A DNA stretch of 64,000 bases from Lentzea guizhouensis (GCF_001701025.1 NZ_CP016793.1:3038001-3102000); one strand, 5' to 3'; shown: positions 1 through 9,606, counted from the first letter of the stretch. Translations and numbers: made by a program. Notes: generated from the sequence alone by a model not told the origin.

Positions 1-703
1 TCTTGACGCCGATGCCGTACTTGTCCCCGGTCGAGAACTCCGTCGTCACCTCGGTCTCGGGGAACTCCTTGGCGTAGTCGTACAGCGGGCCGTTGTCGTT
101 GATCGCGGCGTCGATCGAGCCCGTGCGGACCGCGGTCTCCTGCAGCGTCAGGTCCTCGAACTGGACGACCTCGTACCCGAACTGGTCCTTGTTCTTGTTC
201 GCGTACTCCTCACCGGTGGTGGACTGCTGCACGCCGAGCCTCTTGCCCTTCAGCGCGGCCAGGTCCTTGTACCCGGTGCCCTTCTTCACGAGCAGCGCCT
301 GCTCGGCGTCGAAGTACGGGTCGGAGAAGTCGATCGCCTGCTTGCGGACGTCGGTGATCGTCATGGCCGCGGCAGCCACGTCGCAGTCACCCACGTTGAG
401 GCTCTGACCGTTCTGGATGCCCTCGAACGCGGTGTCCAGGATCTCCTGCTGCACGTTCAGCTTCTTCGCGACCAGGTCCACCAGGTCGACGTCGAAGCCG
501 ACCGTCTTGTCGCCCTCGCTGTACTGGAAGGGCTTGTAGGACAGGTGCGTGCAGGTGACGAGCTTGCCGGCCTTGACGAGCGTCACCCCGCTGTCGCTGG
601 TGCCACTGCCGCTGTTGGTGCTCGTCGCGCAACCGGCCAGCGCGGTCAGCGCTAGGGCCGCTGCGGGCAGTAGGGCGAGCACGTGCCTGGTTGGACGAGC
701 CAC
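1..703 (-). CDS. Amino-acid ABC transporter substrate-binding lipoprotein (3' end outside window)
   Basis: Extracytoplasmic solute receptor for a polar amino acid ABC importer, family 3 (glutamate/GluB-like). The GTG start at 703 has GAGGAG seven bases upstream. A basic N-terminus is followed by a hydrophobic stretch and a lipobox L-A-G-C ending at Cys25, so it should be a membrane-anchored lipoprotein. The family signature is visible as a GFDVDLVD segment and, further on, AMTITDVRKQAIDFSDPYF. About 234 residues are present; the C-terminus and any permease and ATPase genes lie beyond position 1. Substrate preference is inferred from family resemblance only. Confidence 0.9.
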   Translation of the reverse strand, partial: MARPTRHVLALLPAAALALTALAGCATSTNSGSGTSDSGVTLVKAGKLVTCTHLSYKPFQYSEGDKTVGFDVDLVDLVAKKLNVQQEILDTAFEGIQNGQSLNVGDCDVAAAAMTITDVRKQAIDFSDPYFDAEQALLVKKGTGYKDLAALKGKRLGVQQSTTGEEYANKNKDQFGYEVVQFEDLTLQETAVRTGSIDAAINDNGPLYDYAKEFPETEVTTEFSTGDKYGIGVK

Positions 704-901
704 TGCGTCACTCCTCGTAACTGTTGCGGACGAGTGAACGGGATACTGCCACCCGGGTGACGTGGTGGACAGCACGTGCGTGTTACAGGACACGCCGCTG
801 CAACAATTTTGCGTTTCATCGACGGTTTGGCCGCAGGATGTTGCGCGGATTGGCTCAGATCACACAACCTCTGCACGTATTGCACACGAATGGTGACCAT
901 G

Positions 902-915
902 TGCAAGCGCTTTCT
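902..915. promoter_or_regulatory. LacI/CRE-like palindrome
   Basis: The intergenic stretch 704-944 holds a cre-like 14-mer (TG-C-AAGCGCTT-T-CT) with perfect core AAGCGCTT at 905-912, the type of core bound by LacI-family regulators. It lies about 200 bp upstream of the lipoprotein start and just past the stop of the glycosidase gene. Two direct TTGATCA copies follow at 914-931. No LacI gene is in the window. The assignment is by resemblance only. Confidence 0.3.
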
Positions 916-944
916 TGATCAGGATTTGATCACGGGACACACAC

Positions 945-3617
945 TCAGTGCGAGCGTTCGGTCAGCAACCCGGCCACCAATGCAGTCCACCCCGTTTGGT
1001 GCGTCGCGCCGAGCCCCTCGCCGGTGTCGCCGTCGAAGTACTCGCTGAACGTCACGTGCCGCCGCCACAACGGTGACTCCGAGGCCTCGATCCGCTTGCC
1101 GTCCGAGGGCCGCCTGCCGTCGTGGTCGGGCAGGAACAGCCCGATCAGCCGGTCCGACAGCTCGTCGGCCACCTGGCCCGCCGTCAGCGCCCGCCCGGAG
1201 TTCGTCGGCATCTCCACCTGGAACTCGCCGCGGTGGAACGCCTCGACCGTGCGCAGCGCCTCGACGAGCAGGGCGTTCGTGGGCAGCCAGATCGGCCCGC
1301 GCCAGTTGGAGTTGCCGCCGAACATCGGCGTGTGCGACTCACCGGGTTCGTAGCCCATCCGGTGGTCCTGCCCGGCGACCTTGACCTCCAGGCCCTCGCG
1401 GTGGGCCGCGGACAACGAGCGGATCCCGTGCGGCGACAGGAACTCCTGCTCGTCGAGCATCCGGTGCAGCACCCGCCGCAGCTTGTGCTCGTCCAGCAAC
1501 GACACGAACGCGCCGCGCTCGTAGTGGAAGGTGATGAACTGCCGCAGCTCCGGCCGCCGCTTGAGCAGGTGCTCCAGCCGGGACGTGAACCCGTGCAGCT
1601 CGCTGAGCACCCACGGCTCCAGCACCGCGGACGCCAGCAGCGGGATCAGCCCGACCATCGACCGCACCCGCACCGGTTCCGACTCGACCGAACCGTCGTG
1701 GTGCCGGCGGGAGACCCGGTCGTAGCAGAAGCCGTCCTCGTTGTGCCAGATCCCGCTGCCCGACGAGCCGAAGTGCGTGAACGCCTCCGCGATCGACAGG
1801 AAGTGCTCGACGAACTTGGTCGCCACGTCCTCGTACGACTCGTCGTCGCGCGCCAGCTCCAGCGCGATCTGCATGAGGTGCAGGCTGTAGGCGGCCATCC
1901 ACGACGTGGCGTCGGACTGCTCCAGCCGCCACTCGCCGAGCATCGGCTCCGACCGGTTGACCGGCCCGATGTTGTCCATGCCGAGGAAGCCGCCCTCGAA
2001 CAGGTAGCTGCCGTCGGCGTCCTTGCGGTTGACCCACCAGGAGAAGTTCAGCAGCAGCTTGTGGAAGATCTTGGCCAGGAACTGCCGGTCCTGGCCGCCG
2101 TCCGCGCGGTAGACCTGCAGCGCCGCCCACGCGTGCACGGGCGGGTTGACGTCGCCGAACTCCCACTCGTAGGCGGGGATCTGGCCGTTGGGGTGCATCA
2201 TCCACTCACGGCAGAACAGCAGCAGCTGCTCCTTCGCGAACGCCGGGTCGACCAGCGTGAACGGGATGGTGTGGAACGCGAGGTCCCACGCCGCGAACCA
2301 GGGGTACTCCCACTCGTCCGGCATCGAGATGACGTCGGCCACGTCGAGGTGGCGCCAGTGCACGTTGCGCGCCTCGGGGGTCCTGCGGCTGGAGGGCGCT
2401 TCCGGCTTCGTCGGGTCGCCGTCGAGCCAGTCGCGCGTCCGGAACCGGTAGTGCTGCTTCGTCCACATCAACCCGGCGAGCGCGCGCCTCAGCACGTGCT
2501 TCTGCTCGGGTGCCGCCTCGGGCGCGATCGAGGCGTGGAACTCGTCGGCTTCGAGTTTTCGCTGTTGCATGGTCTCGTCGAAGCTCTGCCCGAACGGGTC
2601 CATGTGCCCGTCACCGCCGACCAGCCGCAGCCGGATCGTCACGGTCTCACCGGGCTCAACTGGGTCGAACGAGTACCAGGCGGCGAACTTCGTGCCGGCC
2701 GCACCGGGGTCATCGGGCCCCACGACCTGACAGGTGCTCGTCGACCCGTGCACCACGTAGTTGCAGATGCCGTCCTTGGCCCACGGCGACGGGTTGCGCT
2801 CGGCCCCGAAGAGCGACATCTCGTTGCTCTCGTTGTCCGTCATCAGCAACGACGGCGAGTCGTCCAGGTGCAGCGTGTAGCGGCCGAGGTTGCCGTGGTC
2901 AGCCGTGACCTTGCGCCCGGTGGTCGTGCTCGCGACCAGCTGACACGGCCGCCCGTCCCGCCCCCACGCCCACGTGTTGCGGAACCACAGCTGCGGCAGC
3001 AGGTGCAACGGCGCGTCCTCAGGCCCCTGGTTCGTCGCGCTGATCTCGACGCAGATGTCGTCGGTCTCGGCCTTGGCATAGGTGACCTGCACGTCGAAGA
3101 ACCGGTTCTCGTCGAGCACCCCGGTGTCGGCGAGCTCGGGCTCCCGGTTCTCCCGGCCCGCGTTGCGCGCCATCTCCCTGAGCAGCCCGTACGGGTACTC
3201 GGCCTGCGGGTACCGGTAGAGCACCTGCATCCAGGAGTGGGTGGGCGTCCCGTCGGTCACCCACCAGTGCTCCTTGACGTCCTCGCCGTGGTTGCCCTCC
3301 TCGTTGGCGAGCCCGAAGTACCGCTCCTTGAGGATCGGGTCCCTGCCGTTCCACAGCGCAAGGGCGAAGTTGAGGAACCCGTGCACGTCGCAGATGCCCG
3401 CGATGCCGTCCTCACCCCACCGGTAGGCACGGGCACGGGCGTGGTCGAACGGGAACGACGCCCAGGCGTCACCACCCGGCGAGTAGTCCTCCCGGACCGT
3501 GCCCCACTGGCGACCGGAGAGGTACGGCCCCCATAGCCGCCACGGCGAGGTCGGCGTACCCGACTCCGCGAGACGCGCCCGTTCCGCTTGTTCGCCCATC
3601 GCCCCAGTGTGCGACAC
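945..3617 (-). CDS. MGH1-like (GH63-clan) glycoside hydrolase, probable glucosidase
   Basis: An 890-residue cytoplasmic protein with no signal peptide, matching the large actinobacterial glucosidases that carry an (alpha/alpha)6 barrel related to GH63 and mannosylglycerate hydrolase. Features I recognise are the N-terminal beta-rich part, the EWEYPWFAAWDLAFHTIPF segment with its acidic residue in the barrel, and the C-terminal GGNSNWRGPIWLPTNALL motif typical of the clan. The GTG start at 3617 gives the longest frame; ATG at 3599 (MGEQAER) is an equally plausible start, since neither has a strong ribosome site. Substrate is unknown; alpha-glucosyl or mannosyl-glycerate type compounds are the obvious candidates. 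Confidence 0.8.
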   Translation of the reverse strand: MSHTGAMGEQAERARLAESGTPTSPWRLWGPYLSGRQWGTVREDYSPGGDAWASFPFDHARARAYRWGEDGIAGICDVHGFLNFALALWNGRDPILKERYFGLANEEGNHGEDVKEHWWVTDGTPTHSWMQVLYRYPQAEYPYGLLREMARNAGRENREPELADTGVLDENRFFDVQVTYAKAETDDICVEISATNQGPEDAPLHLLPQLWFRNTWAWGRDGRPCQLVASTTTGRKVTADHGNLGRYTLHLDDSPSLLMTDNESNEMSLFGAERNPSPWAKDGICNYVVHGSTSTCQVVGPDDPGAAGTKFAAWYSFDPVEPGETVTIRLRLVGGDGHMDPFGQSFDETMQQRKLEADEFHASIAPEAAPEQKHVLRRALAGLMWTKQHYRFRTRDWLDGDPTKPEAPSSRRTPEARNVHWRHLDVADVISMPDEWEYPWFAAWDLAFHTIPFTLVDPAFAKEQLLLFCREWMMHPNGQIPAYEWEFGDVNPPVHAWAALQVYRADGGQDRQFLAKIFHKLLLNFSWWVNRKDADGSYLFEGGFLGMDNIGPVNRSEPMLGEWRLEQSDATSWMAAYSLHLMQIALELARDDESYEDVATKFVEHFLSIAEAFTHFGSSGSGIWHNEDGFCYDRVSRRHHDGSVESEPVRVRSMVGLIPLLASAVLEPWVLSELHGFTSRLEHLLKRRPELRQFITFHYERGAFVSLLDEHKLRRVLHRMLDEQEFLSPHGIRSLSAAHREGLEVKVAGQDHRMGYEPGESHTPMFGGNSNWRGPIWLPTNALLVEALRTVEAFHRGEFQVEMPTNSGRALTAGQVADELSDRLIGLFLPDHDGRRPSDGKRIEASESPLWRRHVTFSEYFDGDTGEGLGATHQTGWTALVAGLLTERSH

Positions 3618-3676
3618 GGAATCGCATGCTCAGTGGGGCCCACGTGTTGTCTGAGTCAATCCTCACTAAAGAAGGG

Positions 3677-5095
3677 TCAGCCCTGCTTCGCGTGCGAGTC
3701 GAGCACCAGCGCCACCGCCTCGGTCACCCGAGCCGCGTGCGCCAGGTGCAGCCACTCGTCCGGGACGTGGCAGTTCGAGTCCGGCCCGATCACGCCCGTG
3801 ACCACGAACTGCGCCTCCGGGTACGCCTCGTGCAGCAGCCCCATGAACGGGATCGAGCCACCCAGCGACACCGTCCGCCAAGGCGCCCCGAACACCTCCT
3901 TGCCCGCCTCGTCCAACGTGGCCGACAACCAAGGGGCCAGCTCAGGCGCGTTCCACCCGTCAGCGGCCTCGACGCGCGACAGCTCCACGGTCGCGTTGTA
4001 CGGCACGTCGGTCGTGAGCAGCGTGCGCACCGCCTCCAGAGCAGCGGAAGACGACGCCGTCGGCGGCAGGCGGAACGAAAGCACGAGCGAGGTGTACGGA
4101 CGCAGCACGTTGCCGGCGTCATCGGGCAATGGCAGCCCCTCGGCGCCGGTGACCGAGAGGGTCGGCCGCCAGCCGGAGTTCAGCGCCATCTCCACCTCGT
4201 CCGCCGAGACGGGCTGGAGCGAGCCGACCCGCGGGACCGGGTCCCACAGCGCACCGGGAGCGGCCTCGACGGCCTGCCGGACCTCGGCGAGCCGGTGAGC
4301 CGGGATCTCGACGTTCATCTCCGGCACCAGGATCTCGCCCGTCGACGAGTCCTCCAGCCGGTCGAGCAGCTGGCGCGCGATGCGGAACGACGACGGCACG
4401 ATGCCCGACGCCATGCCCGAGTGAAGGCCGCCCTCCAGCACGCGCACGGTCATCGTGACCTGCACCAACCCGCGCAGCGACGTGGTCAGCCACATGCGGT
4501 CGTAGTCCGAGCCGCCGGAGTCCAGGCAGACCACCAGCGACACGCGGCCCAAACGGTCCGACAAGTGCTCCAAGTACGCCGGCAGATCCGGCGAACCCGA
4601 CTCCTCGCCGGTTTCCAGCAGGACGACGCACCGCGCGTGTGAGCCGCCCGCCGCGCGCACGGCCTCGATCGCGGCGATTGCGGCATATCCGGAGTAACCG
4701 TCATCCGCCGCGCCACGGCCGTAGAGACGTCCGTCACGCAGCACGGGGGTCCACGGGCCCAGTCCCTCGCCCCAACCGCCCACCGGCGGCTGCTTGTCGA
4801 GGTGTCCGTAGAGCAACACCGTGTCGTCGCCCGAGTTACCGGACGCCGGCACGTCGACCACCAGAAGTGGCGTGCGTCCCGCCAGTTGGACGACTTCCAG
4901 CGTCACCCCCGGCAGGTCGCGCGAGGCGATCCAGGCGCGGACGTGGTCGATGGCGGCGGCCAGTTCGCCGTGTTCTTCCCACGCGGGGTCGAAGGCGGGC
5001 GACACGGCGGGCACGGCCACGAGCTGAGACAGGCTCGGGACGATGTCGGAGTCCCAGAGCGTCCGGACGGTGCTGGTCACAACGGAGCGGTCCAC
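3677..5095 (-). CDS. M20-family metallopeptidase (dipeptidase-like)
   Basis: Zinc-dependent exopeptidase of the M20 family, probably hydrolysing dipeptides or acyl amino acids in the cytoplasm. Metal and catalytic motifs are intact: H98-x-D100 in GHLDKQPP, D131 in RGAADDGYS, and the glutamate pair E164-E165 in ETGEESGS; a dimerisation lid domain lies between. The C-terminal SLGGSIPFM segment is typical of the carnosinase/CndP-like branch. Length 472 residues fits the family. The start is GTG at 5095; a second GTG seven codons in is possible. It stands alone, 59 bp upstream (in its own direction) of the glycosidase. Confidence 0.88.
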   Translation of the reverse strand: MDRSVVTSTVRTLWDSDIVPSLSQLVAVPAVSPAFDPAWEEHGELAAAIDHVRAWIASRDLPGVTLEVVQLAGRTPLLVVDVPASGNSGDDTVLLYGHLDKQPPVGGWGEGLGPWTPVLRDGRLYGRGAADDGYSGYAAIAAIEAVRAAGGSHARCVVLLETGEESGSPDLPAYLEHLSDRLGRVSLVVCLDSGGSDYDRMWLTTSLRGLVQVTMTVRVLEGGLHSGMASGIVPSSFRIARQLLDRLEDSSTGEILVPEMNVEIPAHRLAEVRQAVEAAPGALWDPVPRVGSLQPVSADEVEMALNSGWRPTLSVTGAEGLPLPDDAGNVLRPYTSLVLSFRLPPTASSSAALEAVRTLLTTDVPYNATVELSRVEAADGWNAPELAPWLSATLDEAGKEVFGAPWRTVSLGGSIPFMGLLHEAYPEAQFVVTGVIGPDSNCHVPDEWLHLAHAARVTEAVALVLDSHAKQG

Positions 5096-5178
5096 CTCTC
5101 GATCCTGTCACGACTCCGGCTCTGCTCGCGTCCTCAGACTCTTAACCAGGAGGCGTCCACCGAAGTTAACGATCGGTA

Positions 5179-5199
5179 ACCGGGACAGCACTGTCCGGT
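5179..5199. promoter_or_regulatory. Inverted repeat in 5096-5451 intergenic region
   Basis: Nine-base arms ACCGG(G)ACAG and CTGTCCGGT flank a CA centre, with one bulged base; the core GGACAG-CA-CTGTCC is perfect. It is about 255 bp upstream of the dehydrogenase operon and 85 bp from the M20 start, so it could serve either promoter. I recognise no named regulator for it. Confidence 0.4.
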
Positions 5200-5213
5200 A
5201 ATCGGACGGCCTA

Positions 5214-5242
5214 GTCGGAGGACAAAAGGTCGAACCTCCGAC
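5214..5242. promoter_or_regulatory. Inverted repeat GTCGGAGG-N13-CCTCCGAC
   Basis: A perfect 8-bp inverted repeat with a 13-base loop, second of two dyads in the gene-free stretch 5096-5451. It could be a protein-binding site or a hairpin in the leader of the dehydrogenase operon. Downstream, up to the ribosome site at about 5440, I see nothing further. Confidence 0.4.
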
Positions 5243-5451
5243 TGTTGTCGCTGATCAGAACGTTGACTCGTGTGTTACGAAGTGGGACGGGTCTCACCAA
5301 CTCGGGTGAGGCCGTGTCAGGATGTGGTCGTAAGCCACCGTCACCGTCGACGGCTGCCTCCGGCCCCACAGGGTTGGCGGCGACCGCCGACGTCGCCGCA
5401 CGAGGTCGTCACGAGCGATCAGGCGGTCGGAGAAGACAGAGGAGAAGGCGC

Positions 5452-6648
5452 ATGTCGTCCCCTGAGCAATGGACGCACCCTGAGCCGGACGCAGCGCCGG
5501 CCGCCACTGCCGCAAAACCGACAGCGGAACAGGTGATCGCAGGCTTGCGAGCAACAGACGAGGGCGGCGCCGACCTGGTGCAGCTGCTCACCCCGGAGGG
5601 CGAGCGGGTCACGCACCCCGACTTCGACATCGACATCACGGCGGAGGAGCTCCGCGGCCTGTACCGCGACATGGTCCTGATCCGCCGCGTCGACCGCGAG
5701 GCCAACGCGTTGCAGCGCAAGGGCCAGCTCGGCATCTGGGTGCCGCTGCTCGGTCAGGAGGCCGCGCAGATCGGCGCCGGCCGCGCGATGCGCCAGACGG
5801 ACATGGCCTTCCCGAGCTACCGCGAGCACGGCATCGCGTGGACCCGCGGGATCAACCCGACGGACCTGCTCGGCATCTTCCGCGGCACCGACATGGGCAG
5901 CTGGGACCCGGTCGAGAAGCGCTTCCACCCGTACACGATCGTCATCGGCAACCAGGTCCTCAACGCGGCCGGGTACGCGATGGGCCAGAAGTTCGACGGC
6001 AAGGTCGGCGACGACGAGGGAGAAGCCACCATGTGCTTCTTCGGCGACGGCGCGACCAGCCAGGGTGACGTGCACGAGGGCTTCGTGTGGGCCGCGGTCT
6101 ACGACGCGCCGCTCGTCTTCTTCTGCCAGAACAACCAGTGGGCCATCTCCGAGCCCACCGAGCGCCAGTCGCGCCTGCCGCTGTACCAGCGCGCCCGCGG
6201 CTACGGCTTCCCCGGCATCCGCGTCGACGGCAACGACGTCCTCGCGACGCTCGCCGTGACGAAGTGGGCGCTGGACGAGTGCCGCCACGGCAACGGCCCC
6301 ATCCTGATCGAGGCGTTCACCTACCGGATGGACGCGCACACCACCTCCGACGACCCGAGCCGCTACCGGCTGTCCGACGAGCTGGAGATGTGGAAGCTCA
6401 AGGACCCGATCGAGCGCGTGAAGGTCTACCTGGTGCGCCAGCAGTGGGCCGACAGCGAGTTCTTCGACAGCATCGAGGCCGAGGCCGACGCGCTGGGCGA
6501 GGAGCTGCGGGAGTTCTGCACGAACATGCCCGACCCGCCCGCTGAACGGATCTTCAGCAACGTCTACGCCGAGGGCAACCCCAACCTCGAAGCGCAGCGC
6601 GATGAGTTCCTCGACTACGTCTCGGGTTTTGCTGGAGGTGAGCACTGA
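5452..6648 (+). CDS. 2-oxoacid dehydrogenase E1 component, alpha subunit
   Basis: Thiamine-diphosphate-dependent decarboxylase subunit of a pyruvate or branched-chain 2-oxoacid dehydrogenase complex; forms an alpha2beta2 E1. The ThDP motif is intact: GDG at 198-200 and the closing NN at 227-228. The frame is open further upstream, but ATG 5452 follows a GGAGAAGG ribosome site and gives 398 residues, the usual length. The E1 beta gene overlaps its stop codon. Mycobacterial homologues first called PdhA were later shown to act on branched-chain oxoacids (BkdA), so the substrate cannot be decided from sequence; I leave the symbol blank. Confidence 0.9.
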   Translation: MSSPEQWTHPEPDAAPAATAAKPTAEQVIAGLRATDEGGADLVQLLTPEGERVTHPDFDIDITAEELRGLYRDMVLIRRVDREANALQRKGQLGIWVPLLGQEAAQIGAGRAMRQTDMAFPSYREHGIAWTRGINPTDLLGIFRGTDMGSWDPVEKRFHPYTIVIGNQVLNAAGYAMGQKFDGKVGDDEGEATMCFFGDGATSQGDVHEGFVWAAVYDAPLVFFCQNNQWAISEPTERQSRLPLYQRARGYGFPGIRVDGNDVLATLAVTKWALDECRHGNGPILIEAFTYRMDAHTTSDDPSRYRLSDELEMWKLKDPIERVKVYLVRQQWADSEFFDSIEAEADALGEELREFCTNMPDPPAERIFSNVYAEGNPNLEAQRDEFLDYVSGFAGGEH

Positions 6649-7673
6649 TGGCTGCTCCGACGATGGACCGCTCCACCGCTGCCGCCCCGGCGACCCCGGT
6701 GCAGACGCTCACGATCTCGAAGGCCCTGAACCTGGGCCTGCGCGCCGCCATGGAGGCCAACCCCAAGGTCATCATGATGGGCGAGGACATCGGCAAGCTC
6801 GGCGGTGTCTTCCGCATCACCGACGGTCTGCAGAAGGACTTCGGTGAGCAGCGCGTGCTCGACACGCCGCTCGCCGAGTCCGGCATCATCGGCACCGCCG
6901 TCGGCCTCGCGATCCGCGGCTACCGCCCGGTGTGCGAGATCCAGTTCGACGGCTTCATCTTCCCCGGCTTCGACCAGATCGTGTCGCAGGTCGCGAAGCT
7001 GCACTACCGCACGCAGGGCCGGATCAAGATGCCCATCGTGATCCGCGTGCCGTTCGGCGGTGGCATCGGCGCCGTCGAGCACCACTCGGAGTCGCCGGAG
7101 TCGTACTTCGCGCACACCGCCGGCCTCAAGGTCGTCTCGTGCTCGAACCCGTCCGACGCGTACTGGATGATCCAGCAGGCGATCGACTGCGACGACCCGG
7201 TGCTGTTCTTCGAGCCCAAGCGCCGCTACTACGAGAAGGGCGAGGTCGACACCACGGCCAAGCCCGGCCCGCTATTCGAGTCGCGCGTGCTGCGCTCGGG
7301 CACGGACGCCACGCTGGTCGCCTACGGCCCGATGGTCCGCACCTCTCTCGACGCCGCCAACGCGGCCGCTGAGGACGGCACCTCGCTCGAGGTCATCGAC
7401 CTGCGCTCGCTGTCGCCGCTGGACCTGGAGCCCGTGTTCGAGTCGGTGCGCCGCACCGGCCGGCTGGTCGTCGTGTCCGAGGCGCCGTCCGAGTCCTCGA
7501 TCGCCAGCGAGATTGCAGCGAAGGTCCAGCAGGAGTGCTTCTACTCCCTGCAGGCACCGGTGCTGCGGGTGACCGGTTTCGACACCCCGTACCCGCCGTC
7601 GAAGCTCGAGGAGGAGTTCCTCCCCGACCTCGACCGGGTGCTGCACGCCGTCGACCGCTCTCTCGCCTGGTAA
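6648..7673 (+). CDS. 2-oxoacid dehydrogenase E1 component, beta subunit
   Basis: Partner of the preceding alpha subunit, providing the pyrimidine-binding half of the ThDP site and the dimer interface. The ATG shares its A with the upstream TGA, which indicates translational coupling. The 341 residues include the transketolase_pyr-like N-terminal half (GEDIGKLGGVFRITDGL, then FGEQRVLDTPLAESGIIG) and the C-terminal domain with VIDLRSLSPLDLEPV, all as expected of E1 beta. About 20 extra residues precede the conserved start. A GGGGACC sequence in the 14-bp gap leads to the E2 gene. Confidence 0.92.
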   Translation: MAAPTMDRSTAAAPATPVQTLTISKALNLGLRAAMEANPKVIMMGEDIGKLGGVFRITDGLQKDFGEQRVLDTPLAESGIIGTAVGLAIRGYRPVCEIQFDGFIFPGFDQIVSQVAKLHYRTQGRIKMPIVIRVPFGGGIGAVEHHSESPESYFAHTAGLKVVSCSNPSDAYWMIQQAIDCDDPVLFFEPKRRYYEKGEVDTTAKPGPLFESRVLRSGTDATLVAYGPMVRTSLDAANAAAEDGTSLEVIDLRSLSPLDLEPVFESVRRTGRLVVVSEAPSESSIASEIAAKVQQECFYSLQAPVLRVTGFDTPYPPSKLEEEFLPDLDRVLHAVDRSLAW

Positions 7674-7687
7674 GGGGACCAACGGAA

Positions 7688-9114
7688 ATGCCGCAGTACA
7701 AGCAATTCCCCCTGCCTGACACGGCAGAGGGGCTGACCGAGGCCGAGATCCTCACCTGGCACGTCAAGCCGGGCGACACGGTCACGGTCAACCAGATCAT
7801 CGTCGAGATCGAGACGGCCAAGGCCGCTGTCGAGCTGCCGTGCCCGTGGTCCGGCGTCGTGACCGAGCTGCTCGCCGAGCCCGGCCAGACCGTCGAGGTC
7901 GGCGTCCCGATCATCACGATCGACACCGACCCCGGTGGCGCGGCCGCACCCGCTCCCGCCGCTGCTCCCGTTGCGGCTTCGGCCGAGGCGAACGGCTCCT
8001 CGTCCGGCAAGATCGGCGAGGAGATGCCAGGCGGGCGCATCGCGACGCTCGTCGGCTACGGCCCGAAGTCCGGCACGGCCAAGCGCCGCGCACGCAAGGA
8101 CGCCCCGGCCGTGGCCAACGCGGCCGCCGTGATCACGCCGGCCGCCGTCGCGGCACCTCCGGCCCGGTCGCGGCCCCGGCTCCGGTCGTGGCACCCCCGG
8201 TTCCGGTCGCGCCGCAACCCGTTGTGGCCGCCCCCGGCGGTTACGTGCCGCTGGCCAAGCCGCCGGTCCGCAAGCTGGCCAAGGACCTCGGCGTCGACCT
8301 GTACGCGCTCACGGGCTCCGGTCCCAACGGCGTGATCACCCGGTCCGACGTGGAGAACGCGGTCTCCGCACCACCCGCCGCCGCTCCCGCCGCGGCGTCC
8401 TCCGTGGACAACGGCTCGCGCGAACGCCGGGTGCCGATCAAGGGCGTCCGCAAGGCGACCGCGCAGGCGATGGTGGACAGCGCGTTCACCGCACCGCACG
8501 TCACCGAGTTCCTGACGGTCGACGTCACGCCGATGATGGAACTGCGGGCCCGGCTGAAGAACCACCCCGAGTTCCGCGGCGTGAAGCTGACCCCGCTGGC
8601 GTTCTGCGCCAAGGCGGTCATCCTCGCGGCCCGCCGCACGCCGGACGTCAACGCCACCTGGGACGCCGCGGCCAACGAGATCGTCTACAAGGACTACGTC
8701 CACCTCGGCATCGCGGCCGCCACGCCGCGCGGCCTGGTGGTCCCGAAGGTCCGCGACGCCGACCGCATGTCGCTCAAGGAACTCGCGGTCGCACTCGACG
8801 AGCTCGCCACAGTCGCCCGCGACGGCAAGACCTCCCCGGCCGACATGATGAACGGCACCATCACGATCACCAACGTCGGCGTCTTCGGCGTCGACACCGG
8901 CACGCCGATCCTCAACCCCGGCGAGTCCGCGATCCTCGCCTTGGGCGCGATCCGCGACATGCCGTGGGTGGTCGACGGCGAGATCAAGGTCCGCAAGATC
9001 TGCCAGCTCGCCCTGTCGTTCGACCACCGCGTGGTCGACGGCCAGCAGGGCTCGCAGTTCCTGGCCGACGTCGGCGCGCTGCTGGCCGAGCCGGGCATCG
9101 CGATGACCTACTGA
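7688..9114 (+). CDS. Dihydrolipoamide acyltransferase (E2), interrupted by one frameshift
   Basis: Core acyltransferase of the complex. The N-terminal lipoyl domain carries Lys45 in EIETAKAAVE; then a Pro/Ala linker, a peripheral-subunit-binding domain (residues PVRKLAKDLGVDLYALTGSG) and a catalytic domain ending with the SFDHRVVDGQQ active-site histidine motif. The frame changes in the linker between about 8148 and 8165: adding one base at CCTCC-GGCC restores a continuous protein of about 475 residues. Both sides are fully conserved and codon use is normal, so a missing base in the sequence is more likely than a real mutation. A strong terminator follows the stop. No E3 gene is present. Confidence 0.9.
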
Positions 9115-9119
9115 ACCAG

Positions 9120-9167
9120 CCCGTGACAAGGCCCCTGCGCTTCGGCGCGGGGGTCTTTTCGCTGCTC
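9120..9167 (+). terminator. Rho-independent terminator, copy 1
   Basis: A GC-rich hairpin (GCCCCTGCGC, TTCG loop, GCGCGGGGGT) followed by CTTTTC closes the dehydrogenase operon. The whole 46-base block, including flanking CCCGTGACAAG and CGCTGCTC, recurs at 9607-9654, so the terminator was duplicated together with its flanks. Confidence 0.85.
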
Positions 9168-9259
9168 GGCATAGGTGGGTGTCGAGGACGTCGAGACTCT
9201 GGAACCCTCGTCCTTGTGAACGAGACGATCTCGGTTCGCCCTCCGGCGGAACCGCGTGA

Positions 9260-9310
9260 CCAGGCCCTTGGGGTCGGGAAATTCCCGATCTGCAGCCGAG
9301 AGGGCCCTGG
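9260..9310. promoter_or_regulatory. Nested palindromes before the small winged-helix gene
   Basis: An inner 7-bp palindrome TCGGGAA-A-TTCCCGA (9274-9288) is enclosed by imperfect outer arms CCAGGCCCT (9260-9268) and AGGGCCCTGG (9301-9310). The set ends six bases before the ATG at 9316, where a repressor or an RNA hairpin would block initiation. Autoregulation by the encoded protein is an inference from position. Confidence 0.5.
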
Positions 9311-9315
9311 TTTCG

Positions 9316-9606
9316 ATGAGTACTGGTATTCACTGGGCACGTCAGATCATCCTGGACGACCCGACCGACAAGCGTCTGCTGGAGCACCTCGCTGAAATCG
9401 CGGTCAATGGCGTGGTCACGGTGTCAAACGCACAACTCGCGTATGCACTGGGACTGCACAAGCGCACGGTTACGCGTGCAGCCGCCAACCTTGAAGAGGC
9501 GAACCTCCTGCGGCGTGAAAGGAACTGGCGGCCGGACGGCCGTCAGGCGCCCAACACGTTCGTGCTGGTCCTCAACTTCAGCAGGATCGGCGACCTGGTG
9601 AGGTAA
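9316..9606 (+). CDS. Small winged helix-turn-helix protein
   Basis: A 96-residue protein, almost entirely one winged helix-turn-helix: after IILDDPTDKRLLEHLAEIAV, the segment VSNAQLAYALGLHKRTVTRAAANLEEANLLRRE has the form helix, recognition helix and wing expected of replication-initiator-like or MarR/GntR-like DNA-binding domains. The start at ATG 9316 is chosen because GAGAGGG precedes it and homology-like features begin there; the frame is open back to 9256. It is a single-gene unit bracketed by two copies of the same terminator. I do not recognise a named family. Confidence 0.65.
   Translation: MSTGIHWARQIILDDPTDKRLLEHLAEIAVNGVVTVSNAQLAYALGLHKRTVTRAAANLEEANLLRRERNWRPDGRQAPNTFVLVLNFSRIGDLVR

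Noticed and set aside
1122..3536. Very long plus-strand open frame opposite the glycosidase
   Set aside because: Rich in R, P, V, A, H without domain character; it is the antisense shadow expected in high-GC coding DNA.
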